This document shows positions 1-6,650 of a DNA stretch of 7,256 bases, piece by piece (position 1 is the stretch's first letter; each line of letters begins with the position of its first letter). A program made the translations under genes and the position numbers. The notes under the pieces were generated by a model. That model ran no database searches. It saw nothing but the letters and a program-made list of their open reading frames with translations, and was not told the DNA's origin. The DNA is from an uncultured Bacteroidota bacterium (GTDB taxonomy: Bacteria > Bacteroidota > Bacteroidia > Chitinophagales > Chitinophagaceae): the NCBI GenBank assembly GCA_903913355.1, contig CAIWKU010000436.1, positions 1-7,256 on the forward strand, in the 5' to 3' direction.

Positions 1-43
1 CCCCGGGCTGTTTGTTTTGTTTAATTAATAACAATGATGATTT

Positions 44-1504
44 TTATTTTTTCATCTTCAATTTCATAATCTCATCAAACTGTTCCAAGCTAAGTTTTTT
101 GGCTATAATATGCTTATCCTCATCTAATAAATAATAAGTGGGGGTGAACTTAGCATCATATGCCTGTCTGAAATTCATTTGGTTGGCTTTTTCGGTAGCT
201 CTTTGGATGGCAGCTGTTTCATGAGCATGCACCCAACCAGTCAGTTTATTATCAATGATAAAATTTTTCCAGGCTTTTAACTCAAGTTCATTAATATTTA
301 CTGCATAAATGGAGACCCCCATCGCCTTCCATTTTGCTCTGTACATAGAATCCAGCCGTGGGATCTCTATTTTACAATGACCACAGGTAGGATCCCAGAA
401 AACGATGAAAGTAAATTTAGATTTCAATCCATATAATGGGGCAGGCCTTCCTGCTGTATCTACAAAATTCATAGGTACAGCTGGCAATCCAATCTGGTTG
501 GCCATTAAATTATAGGCTCTTTCTGTAACAATTTTTTTATTGCCGGCATCCAATAAAGTAGTATCTCCTTTGGCATAGAAATTCTCAAACAAGAACACAA
601 AAACTTTATCCTGACCCATGTATTGTGGATTCATATATTGCTTGGTGAACTTATTTAACAGAAATGGGAATATCTCTTTACCGGTTCTGGCAAAAAGAAG
701 TATATAGTTCACTTCTTTAATAATAGAATCCGCTTCAATGGAAACCAGGTTCTTGAAATATTCATCAAGTTTTGCTTCAAAAAATGGGGTATGTAGAATG
801 CGATCATCAGCAAAATTCACATCATCCCAATAATGCTCTTTATAATATCGAAAAGGATATGTAGAATCCTTTTTTCCGTTTATGGTTGGAATTTCTTTGA
901 TAGGGGGTCTTTTCATGGTATTGAACAAGGCACTAAGCAAAGCATCGGGATATTTATTACAAATACTATCCTGATACTGTTTCACTCCATCTCTGAGTTT
1001 GGCTTCTTCCTTTATTGCGTTTGCTGTATCTTTTTTTGTTTTTTTACTGGTTGAATCCTTGAATTCCTTTATTAATTTCTCGATCCTTTTATTCTGCGAG
1101 GTGGAATATCTGGAATACTGGGCATATAAAGCATTCTCCTTCGATCCTGTAATCGTAGTGCTTTCCATAGTGCTTGTATCGGCCAGAATATTGAATTGCT
1201 GCTCATCATCCATTAAAAAATCCCAGCCCTGAATAATTGCATAATTCGGATCTTTCGTAACCAGAAAATAAATACCTCCTGTAAGTTTAGCGGGCCCTTG
1301 AAATACTCCTTCACTTTTTTCATTGAGATAAGCAGAATCAAATAAAGCAAGGGTGTTTCCATAGTTGCTTCCTAAAAAGATTTTGGTATTCTTAAGTGGA
1401 GATAGTTTAATGGTGATATGTCTTCCTCCAGATATTGGCCCTTGTTGGGCATCAGCCCATGAAAAATATCCTGAAAGGGCTAATAAAAATATCATCTGTT
1501 TCAT
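44..1504 (-). CDS. Exported DUF4369/DUF5106/TlpA-type thioredoxin-fold protein, copy A
   Basis: Predicted periplasmic thiol-disulfide protein of the TlpA/ResA type, 486 residues from the ATG at 1504. The frame opens three codons earlier at a TTG (1513), but ATG directly precedes a standard signal peptide (hydrophobic stretch about residues 4-15, cleavage likely after ADA at 17-19). Residues about 28-110 resemble the beta-rich DUF4369 domain, with the typical GNTLALFDSA and LTGGIY patterns. A charged, Lys-rich helical linker follows (about 120-183), then a DUF5106-like region (about 185-335), then the thioredoxin fold (about 345-485). That fold has WDPTCGHCKIE with Cys374 and Cys377, and the cis-proline segment FTPTYYLL (Pro455). 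Such proteins usually reduce, oxidise or isomerise disulfides in envelope proteins; the partner cannot be read from sequence. It lies 128 bp downstream of a close paralogue on the same strand, with no terminator hairpin seen between them, so co-transcription is possible. Family call firm; the specific substrate is unknown. Confidence 0.9.
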   Translation of the reverse strand: MKQMIFLLALSGYFSWADAQQGPISGGRHITIKLSPLKNTKIFLGSNYGNTLALFDSAYLNEKSEGVFQGPAKLTGGIYFLVTKDPNYAIIQGWDFLMDDEQQFNILADTSTMESTTITGSKENALYAQYSRYSTSQNKRIEKLIKEFKDSTSKKTKKDTANAIKEEAKLRDGVKQYQDSICNKYPDALLSALFNTMKRPPIKEIPTINGKKDSTYPFRYYKEHYWDDVNFADDRILHTPFFEAKLDEYFKNLVSIEADSIIKEVNYILLFARTGKEIFPFLLNKFTKQYMNPQYMGQDKVFVFLFENFYAKGDTTLLDAGNKKIVTERAYNLMANQIGLPAVPMNFVDTAGRPAPLYGLKSKFTFIVFWDPTCGHCKIEIPRLDSMYRAKWKAMGVSIYAVNINELELKAWKNFIIDNKLTGWVHAHETAAIQRATEKANQMNFRQAYDAKFTPTYYLLDEDKHIIAKKLSLEQFDEIMKLKMKK

Positions 1505-1632
1505 ATAAAACAAATCACTGGTTTACTATTATAAAACTAACTATTCCCCCGTTTTAAGTAATATATGCAACCACAGTATATGGCACGGATTGGAAATATC
1601 CCTCAATTAATTTGAAATGTTTTTTTGACTGG

Positions 1633-3090
1633 CTACTTATTTTTCATCTTTAATTTCATAATCTCATCAAACTGTTCCATACTTAGCTGTTTGGCTATAA
1701 TATGCTTGTCCTGATCCAGTAAATAAAATGTAGGCGTTTTATAGATATCATAGGCCTGTCTGAAATTCATTTGGTTGGCTTTTTCGGTAGCTGTTTTGAT
1801 GGCGGCTGTTTCATGCGCATGTACCCAACCACTCAGTTTATTGTCGACTATAAAATTTTTCCATGCTTTCATTTCCGGCTCATTGATATTGACTGCATAG
1901 ATAGAAACACCCATGGCTTTCCATTTTGCCCGATAAATAGAATCTAAACGGGGGATTTCTATTTTACAGTGACCACAGGTAGGGTCCCAGAATGCCACCA
2001 CCGTAAACTTTGATTTTAATCCATATAAAGGAGCAGGCCTTCCCGCTGTATCTACAAAATCCATGGGAGGAGCGGGTAATCCAATCTGATTGGCCATCAA
2101 ATTATAGGCTCTTTCTGTAATGGTTTTCTTATTGCTGGCATCCAGTAAAGTAGTATCGCCCTTGGCATAAAAATTTTCAAATAAGAATACAAATACTTTA
2201 TCCTGACCCATGTACTGCGGATTCATATACTGTTTGGTAAACTTAGTTAAGAGAAATGGATAGATCTCCCTGCCTGTTCTTGCATACAGCAGAATATAAT
2301 TTACTTCCTTAATGATAGAATCCGCTTCAATAGAAACCAGGTTTTTAAAATATTCATCCACTTTTGCCTCAAAGAATGGCGTATGCAGAATACGATCATC
2401 AGCAAAGTTTACATCATCCCAATAATGTTCTTTATAATACCGATAAGGATAAGTTGAATCCTTTTTGCCGTTTACGGTTGGTATTTCTTTGATAGGGGGC
2501 CGTTTCATCGTATTCAATAACTCTGAAAGCAGACTTTCCGGGTATTTTTGAATGATGCTATCACGGTAATGTTGCAATTCTTTGTCAACATCCTTATAGG
2601 CTTTCACCAAATTGGCCGTATCTTCTTTTGTCTTTTTTTTCGTGGTATCTCTGAACTTAGTATCCAGTCCCTGGGTATATTTTAGTTTAGCCGCAGAGAA
2701 TTTTTTATAGTCATTGTATAATGTATTCTCAGCCGACCCGGTTATAACTGCTTTATCTTTAAAAGCAGTGTCTGCAGTAATACTGAATTGCTGCTGATCA
2801 TCCATTAACAGATCGAACTGAATAGCAAATTCCGGTGCTTTAGTAACCAGAAGATAGATGCCCCCTGTGAGTTTAGTGGGAGCTTTGAAAACACCTTCGC
2901 TTTTGTCGTTTAGCATGGCAGAATCAAACAAAGCGGTTGTATTGCCATAATAACTACCCAAATACACTTTTTGATTTTTCAGTGGGGTAATTTTGACATT
3001 GATATACCTTCCCGCAATAGGTGCGGGAGTTTGGGCCATCAAACCCTGGATACCAGTGAATACTAAAAAAATGATCAGTAAATGCTTCAT
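1633..3090 (-). CDS. Exported DUF4369/DUF5106/TlpA-type thioredoxin-fold protein, copy B
   Basis: Paralogue of the neighbouring downstream gene, 485 residues, starting at an ATG followed by a clear signal peptide (hydrophobic about 4-18, cleavage likely after LMA before QTP). The domain order is the same: DUF4369-like about 28-108, Lys-rich helical linker about 118-182, DUF5106-like about 183-333, thioredoxin fold about 343-484. The redox motif CGHC is at 372-375 and the cis-proline segment KTPTFYLL has Pro453. By eye about 90% of residues match copy A from the DUF5106 region onward, but only about 40% match in the linker. Many silent differences occur even in the conserved part, so the duplication is not very recent. 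The expected role is periplasmic thiol-disulfide exchange; the partner is unknown. It is divergent from the rRNA methyltransferase gene across 118 bp. No Shine-Dalgarno is visible, as is usual in Bacteroidota. It is probably the first gene of a two-gene unit. Confidence 0.91.
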   Translation of the reverse strand: MKHLLIIFLVFTGIQGLMAQTPAPIAGRYINVKITPLKNQKVYLGSYYGNTTALFDSAMLNDKSEGVFKAPTKLTGGIYLLVTKAPEFAIQFDLLMDDQQQFSITADTAFKDKAVITGSAENTLYNDYKKFSAAKLKYTQGLDTKFRDTTKKKTKEDTANLVKAYKDVDKELQHYRDSIIQKYPESLLSELLNTMKRPPIKEIPTVNGKKDSTYPYRYYKEHYWDDVNFADDRILHTPFFEAKVDEYFKNLVSIEADSIIKEVNYILLYARTGREIYPFLLTKFTKQYMNPQYMGQDKVFVFLFENFYAKGDTTLLDASNKKTITERAYNLMANQIGLPAPPMDFVDTAGRPAPLYGLKSKFTVVAFWDPTCGHCKIEIPRLDSIYRAKWKAMGVSIYAVNINEPEMKAWKNFIVDNKLSGWVHAHETAAIKTATEKANQMNFRQAYDIYKTPTFYLLDQDKHIIAKQLSMEQFDEIMKLKMKNK

Positions 3091-3195
3091 ACGTGTAAAA
3101 TTCGGAGGTAAATTTAGTTAAATAGGATATTGACTGTGTTAATCGGTTGTAAATTATCTCTTCTATTTTATCTTCCAGGCAAACTGAATCGTAGT

Positions 3196-3203
3196 TACCT
3201 TTG
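3196..3203 (+). promoter_or_regulatory. Bacteroidota-type -7 promoter box (TACCTTTG) for the rRNA methyltransferase gene
   Basis: TACCTTTG is a perfect match to TAnnTTTG, the -7 element of the Bacteroidota primary sigma factor. It ends five bases before the GTG start at 3209. Transcription usually begins a few bases downstream of this box, so the mRNA would start at or next to the GTG and have essentially no 5' leader. No convincing TTTG-type -33 element is visible at the usual distance; the nearest candidates around 3166-3176 are poor. Position and perfect match support it; the missing upstream box lowers confidence. Confidence 0.5.
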
Positions 3204-3208
3204 GCCCC

Positions 3209-4642
3209 GTGCGAAAACAAAGAAAAATAACCGTACTCGAAAATGTACTCGTGCTGGATTATGCAGCTGAAGGAAAATCATTGGCCCGGGTAGATGGAAA
3301 AGTAATTTTTATTGAGGGTGCCGTGCCTGGGGACACCGTTGATATTCAGCTATCAAAGAATAAATCTGACTGGGCGGAGGGACATGTAGTTAAAATTCAT
3401 ACGCATTCCCCTGACAGAGTGCCTGCTTTTTGTGAACATTTTGGGGTATGTGGCGGATGCCAATGGCAGATGCTCCCGTATGAAAAACAGTTGTTTTACA
3501 AACATAAACAGGTAACAGATAATCTGCAAAGAATCGGAAAAATTGCTTTACCGGAGATTGCTCCCATTTTAGGTGCAGATAAAACACGACAATACCGTAA
3601 TAAACTGGAATATACCTTCTCTCCGAAAAAATTTATCCCTACTGAGGAATTCAGGAAAATGAAGGAAGCGGGTATTTCCCTTACAGATCAACCTGGGGCG
3701 GGCGGCTTTCATGTTCGGGGTTTTTTTGATAAAGTAGTGGAGATCGATACCTGTCATTTACAGGAAGAGCCCACTAATTTAATCCGTAAAGCCGTGGCAA
3801 AATTCGCGGTTGATCACCAACTCCCTTTTTATAATGTAAAATCACACCAGGGCTGGCTGCGAAACATGTTTGTGCGGAATACCAGCACAGGCGAATTGAT
3901 GATCAATGTAGTATTGGGATATGAGTCAGAAGAGTCCAGAAAACAGTTATTGGATCAATTACTGTCCGATTTTCCGGCAATTACTACACTTTTATATACT
4001 ATCAATACCAAGAAAAATGATAGTCTTCACGATCTGAACCCAATCGTTTATGCCGGCAAAGGGTATATAACAGAGAAACTGGAAGATTTTAGTTTTAAGA
4101 TAAGTCCCAAATCATTCTTCCAGACCAATACCCGGCAGGCAGAAAAATTATACCAGGTAACCCGTGATTTTGCCGAACTCAATGGAACCCAGATTGTTTA
4201 TGATTTGTATTGCGGAACAGGAAGTATTGGCATTTTTGTAAGTAAACTGGCCAAAAAAGTGATTGGCGTAGAAGTCATTGCAGAAGCGATTGCAGATGCA
4301 GATGAAAATGCAGCGCTGAATCATATTCACCATGCCAATTTTTTTGCGGGAGATGTGGTGGATATTTGTGATGACAAGTTTTTTGAGCAGCATGGAAGAC
4401 CAGACGTAATCATTACAGACCCGCCAAGGGCCGGGATGCATGAAAAACTAGTTAAAAAATTACTGGATATTGCGGCACCTGTAGTTGTTTATGTAAGTTG
4501 CAATCCGGCAACCCAGGCCAGAGACCTGGCTATGCTGGATGAAAAGTATCGGGTAGAGAAAATACAACCCGTAGATATGTTTCCGCATACCCTGCATATT
4601 GAGAATGTAGTACAATTGAAATTAAAATCCGATTTAGCCTAA
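3209..4642 (+). CDS. rlmD: 23S rRNA (uracil-C5)-methyltransferase, TrmA/RumA family (RlmD-like)
   Basis: Cytoplasmic SAM-dependent enzyme that makes 5-methyluridine in 23S rRNA, 477 residues. In order: a TRAM RNA-binding domain (about 8-65, with AAEGKSLAR and the GAVPGD turn), four cysteines placed to bind a 4Fe-4S cluster (Cys75, Cys81, Cys84 in the CGGC segment, and Cys182), the SFFQTNTRQ motif (302-310), the SAM-binding DLYCGTGSIG (332-341), TDPPRAGMH (403-411), the nucleophile Cys431 in VSCNPAT, and the general base Glu465 in TLHIENV. All catalytic elements are present and the length is typical. The start is GTG: an in-frame TGA at 3185 bars any longer form, there is no in-frame ATG before the TRAM domain, and MRK-type N-termini are common in Bacteroidota homologues. 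The target uridine (1939 as in RlmD, or 747 as in RlmC) cannot be settled from sequence; the symbol follows the usual assignment for this length and cluster pattern. Confidence 0.94.
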   Translation: MRKQRKITVLENVLVLDYAAEGKSLARVDGKVIFIEGAVPGDTVDIQLSKNKSDWAEGHVVKIHTHSPDRVPAFCEHFGVCGGCQWQMLPYEKQLFYKHKQVTDNLQRIGKIALPEIAPILGADKTRQYRNKLEYTFSPKKFIPTEEFRKMKEAGISLTDQPGAGGFHVRGFFDKVVEIDTCHLQEEPTNLIRKAVAKFAVDHQLPFYNVKSHQGWLRNMFVRNTSTGELMINVVLGYESEESRKQLLDQLLSDFPAITTLLYTINTKKNDSLHDLNPIVYAGKGYITEKLEDFSFKISPKSFFQTNTRQAEKLYQVTRDFAELNGTQIVYDLYCGTGSIGIFVSKLAKKVIGVEVIAEAIADADENAALNHIHHANFFAGDVVDICDDKFFEQHGRPDVIITDPPRAGMHEKLVKKLLDIAAPVVVYVSCNPATQARDLAMLDEKYRVEKIQPVDMFPHTLHIENVVQLKLKSDLA

Positions 4643-4653
4643 ACCCGGCTAAA
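4633..4653 (+). other. Inverted repeat spanning the methyltransferase stop codon
   Basis: TTTAGCC (4633-4639) and GGCTAAA (4647-4653) form a perfect 7-bp stem with a 7-base loop holding the TAA stop at 4640-4642. No T-tract follows (the next bases are AGAAATG), so it does not look like a classic intrinsic terminator. It could slow RNA decay at the 3' end or cause weak termination before the rhomboid genes. The stem is modest, so chance remains plausible. Confidence 0.3.
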
Positions 4654-4657
4654 AGAA

Positions 4658-4756
4658 ATGAACGATAAAGTAGATAGAATGAAAAAAATGTTATCCTTTA
4701 CATTATATACCGCATCAAATATTTCCTTTCAGGAATTCAGGGAGGATATACTATGA
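4658..4756 (+). CDS. Possible 32-residue upstream ORF overlapping the rhomboid start
   Basis: An ATG at 4658 opens a frame of 32 codons ending in a TGA at 4754-4756. The peptide begins MNDKVDRMKK and ends FREDIL. Its stop overlaps the rhomboid ATG in the four-base ATGA arrangement typical of translationally coupled genes. It lies in the 110-bp gap after the methyltransferase and has no recognised domain, signal peptide or membrane segment. Further in-frame ATGs are at 4679 and 4688. The rhomboid Shine-Dalgarno sits inside its last codons, so translation of this frame could affect access to it. A 33-codon open frame can arise by chance in such sequence, so this is a candidate only. Confidence 0.25.
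   Translation: MNDKVDRMKKMLSFTLYTASNISFQEFREDIL
4739..4746 (+). promoter_or_regulatory. Shine-Dalgarno-like site before the first rhomboid gene
   Basis: AGGGAGGA lies six bases upstream of the ATG at 4753 and is a strong match to the classical ribosome binding site. It supports this start. It stands out because none of the other genes in the window shows one, and Bacteroidota generally rely little on this sequence. Confidence 0.5.
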
Positions 4757-5598
4757 CACAATTCAGACCCAGCAGTTTCCAGATATTACCCCCTATTGTT
4801 AAAAACTTATTGATCATTAACGGGTTGGTCTTTTTTGCCCAGTATATATTCAAAACTTCTGATTTCAGTTTTTCGATTGATGACAATTTTGCTTTGCATG
4901 CCTGGCAGAGTAGTTTATTCAAGCCCTGGCAATTAATTACCCATATGTTTCTGCATGGCGATACCTGGCATATTATCGGAAATATGTTCGCTTTATGGAT
5001 GTTTGGATCTGTTTTGGAGAATCTTTGGGGCTCAAAACGATTTTTGATCTTTTATATGGTTTGCGGTTTAGGTGCTGCATTGATACATCTTTTATTCCTC
5101 AGCTATGAACTAGTGCCATTAATGAAGGAATATGCCAATATTTTCCAGTTGCATATGAATGGTAATGAGGATCAGGGAAATGCTATGTATGCTTTTATCA
5201 ACAAAAATCATGTTCCTTTTGGGGTTTATGCTGAAGAATTACAATCGTATATAAAAGCAGGTGCAAGTAATGATCAACAAAACGCTTTTACATTCAAGGT
5301 AATTACTGCCTGGTATGAAAATAGCCTGAATACCGCAACAATTGGTGCCAGCGGGGCCATTTTTGGTGTGCTGGCCGCTTTCGTTTATCTTTTCCCAAAC
5401 ACGTATATCTATATTTATTTTCTGGTACCCGTTAAGGCAAAATGGCTGGGGATACTCTATTTTTTATTCGAATTGTTTAATGCCATCAGAAATTCAGCGG
5501 GCGATAACGTGGCAAGATGGGCACATGTGGGTGGTGCCATTGTTGGGCTGCTGATTGTAATTACCTGGAACAAAACGAATAGAAAAACGTTCTATTAG
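4753..5598 (+). CDS. Rhomboid-family intramembrane serine protease (catalytic residues intact)
   Basis: Inner-membrane protease that cleaves substrates within or beside transmembrane helices, 281 residues and about six membrane segments (about 17-33, 62-88, 97-118, 195-213, 218-243, 255-271). The nucleophile is Ser200 in GASG (198-201), beginning the fourth segment. The catalytic His258 is in AHVGG in the sixth. His73 and Asn77 in WHIIGNM match the oxyanion-hole HxxxN pattern. By the GlpG topology, the loop between segments three and four faces the periplasm. Here it is about 75 residues long (about 120-193), polar and free of membrane segments, much longer than in GlpG; similar inserts occur in other Bacteroidota rhomboids. 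The ATG start is supported by a Shine-Dalgarno six bases upstream. A second, degenerate rhomboid follows after 30 bp, so the two are very likely co-transcribed. The substrate is unknown. Confidence 0.92.
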   Translation: MTQFRPSSFQILPPIVKNLLIINGLVFFAQYIFKTSDFSFSIDDNFALHAWQSSLFKPWQLITHMFLHGDTWHIIGNMFALWMFGSVLENLWGSKRFLIFYMVCGLGAALIHLLFLSYELVPLMKEYANIFQLHMNGNEDQGNAMYAFINKNHVPFGVYAEELQSYIKAGASNDQQNAFTFKVITAWYENSLNTATIGASGAIFGVLAAFVYLFPNTYIYIYFLVPVKAKWLGILYFLFELFNAIRNSAGDNVARWAHVGGAIVGLLIVITWNKTNRKTFY

Positions 5599-5628
5599 AG
5601 AAAGATCACTAAAATCATTACTGAATTC

Positions 5629-6552
5629 ATGTCAATTTCATCTTATAAAACGAATCGCAAAATATTACTGGGACAGGATAATAATGCCCTGGTATTTTTA
5701 TTTGCCGTAAATACTTTACTGTTTGTTCTGATCAGTTTTATTAAGACCGTTTATTTTTTGTCGGATATTCCAATGGAGATTTTTTACAGACAGATTCTCA
5801 ATTGGTTTACGCTTCCTGCTTCTCCGGATATTTTAGCCGGGAGACCCTGGACCCTGCTTACCTATATGTTTACGCATAACAGTATCTGGCATCTCATCAG
5901 TAGTATGTTATGGTTATGGTGCTTTGGCTATATTTTACAGGACCTTACCGGTAATAATAAACTGATTCCGATTTATCTCTATGGAGGGTTTGTAGGCGGA
6001 CTGGTATTTGTACTTATCAATAATCTTTTCCCGGTTTTAGAAAGAAGTATTGCCACTACCGAGCCCATGTTAGGGGCAGGCGCTGCTGTTATGGCTATCG
6101 CAGTTGCTACTACAACACTGGCTCCTGATTACCGGTTATTCCCTTTAATCAATGGAGGCATCCCGCTTTGGGTACTCACCCTGATTTTTGTGGCAATCGA
6201 TTTTGCTACATTGGCCAGTGGCAATGCAGGAATAGGTGCGGGCCATCTTGCTGGTGGTACCATGGGATATTTATTTATTCACCAATTACGTAGAGGAAAA
6301 GACTGGGGTGATTGGATGATACGGTTGGTAAATTGGCTGGATGATCTATTTAGTCCGGAAAAAAAGCACGCAAAAGATAAAAAAGAGAACAGGCTTTTCT
6401 ATCGTTCCAATCGCAAACCCTATGAGAAAACTGCGAATGTTACCCAACAAAAGCTTGATGAAATTCTGGATAAGATCAACCAGGAAGGTTACCAGTTTTT
6501 AACCGATGAAGAAAAAGCATTTCTTAAAAAAGCGAGTAACGAAGATTTATAA
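5629..6552 (+). CDS. Rhomboid-fold membrane protein lacking the catalytic serine, with DUF6576-like C-terminal tail
   Basis: 307-residue rhomboid-fold protein with six likely membrane segments (about 20-43, 73-100, 112-134, 147-164, 178-196, 202-218) and a charged cytoplasmic tail (about 222-307). The tail ends in a helical KLDEILDKINQEGYQFLTDE segment resembling DUF6576, found on many Bacteroidota rhomboids. Where active enzymes have GxSG it reads GAGA (149-152), so Gly151 (codon GGC at 6079) replaces the serine nucleophile. His206 of the sixth segment is kept. The oxyanion-hole HxxxN reads HLISS, with Ser92 for Asn. It should therefore be proteolytically inactive, unless the serine loss is a sequencing error: AGC to GGC is one base, although the Asn change argues against that. 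It lies 30 bp after the intact rhomboid, suggesting a partner, regulatory or substrate-presenting role. The frame is intact, so it is not a decayed pseudogene. Confidence 0.9.
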   Translation: MSISSYKTNRKILLGQDNNALVFLFAVNTLLFVLISFIKTVYFLSDIPMEIFYRQILNWFTLPASPDILAGRPWTLLTYMFTHNSIWHLISSMLWLWCFGYILQDLTGNNKLIPIYLYGGFVGGLVFVLINNLFPVLERSIATTEPMLGAGAAVMAIAVATTTLAPDYRLFPLINGGIPLWVLTLIFVAIDFATLASGNAGIGAGHLAGGTMGYLFIHQLRRGKDWGDWMIRLVNWLDDLFSPEKKHAKDKKENRLFYRSNRKPYEKTANVTQQKLDEILDKINQEGYQFLTDEEKAFLKKASNEDL

Positions 6553-6650
6553 GACCAATTAGAAAATTTGGCGCCGATCCCTTTCTAAAAAATTACTCAT
6601 GGATATTGATACATCATACACTGCCTGTTATAGATCAAGTTAACACCTCC

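Noticed and set aside
833..1232. Plus-strand open frames with hydrophobic translations inside copy A
   Set aside because: They lie antisense to a well-supported gene and have no family features; shadows of its coding frame.
1505..1513. TTG start nine bases upstream for copy A of the thioredoxin-fold protein
   Set aside because: It adds only three residues before an ATG that directly begins a standard signal peptide; ATG is the simpler choice.
1532..1539. TAGTTTTA on the minus strand as a -7 promoter box for copy A
   Set aside because: It matches TAnnTTTG at all but the last base, and no -33 element lies at the right distance; such matches are common in AT-rich spacers.
3109..3116. TAAATTTA-like sequence on the minus strand as a -7 box for copy B
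   Set aside because: The last position mismatches and no TTTG-type -33 box lies about 20 bases upstream.
6559..6588. Inverted repeat TTAGAAA/TTTCTAA after the pseudo-rhomboid gene as a terminator
   Set aside because: The stem is AT-rich, the loop is 16 bases and no T-tract follows.
6644..6650. CACCTCC just before the EEP gene start (and ACCTCC upstream of copy B on the minus strand)
   Set aside because: These have the sequence of the 16S rRNA tail itself, not its complement, so they are not ribosome binding sites; probably chance.
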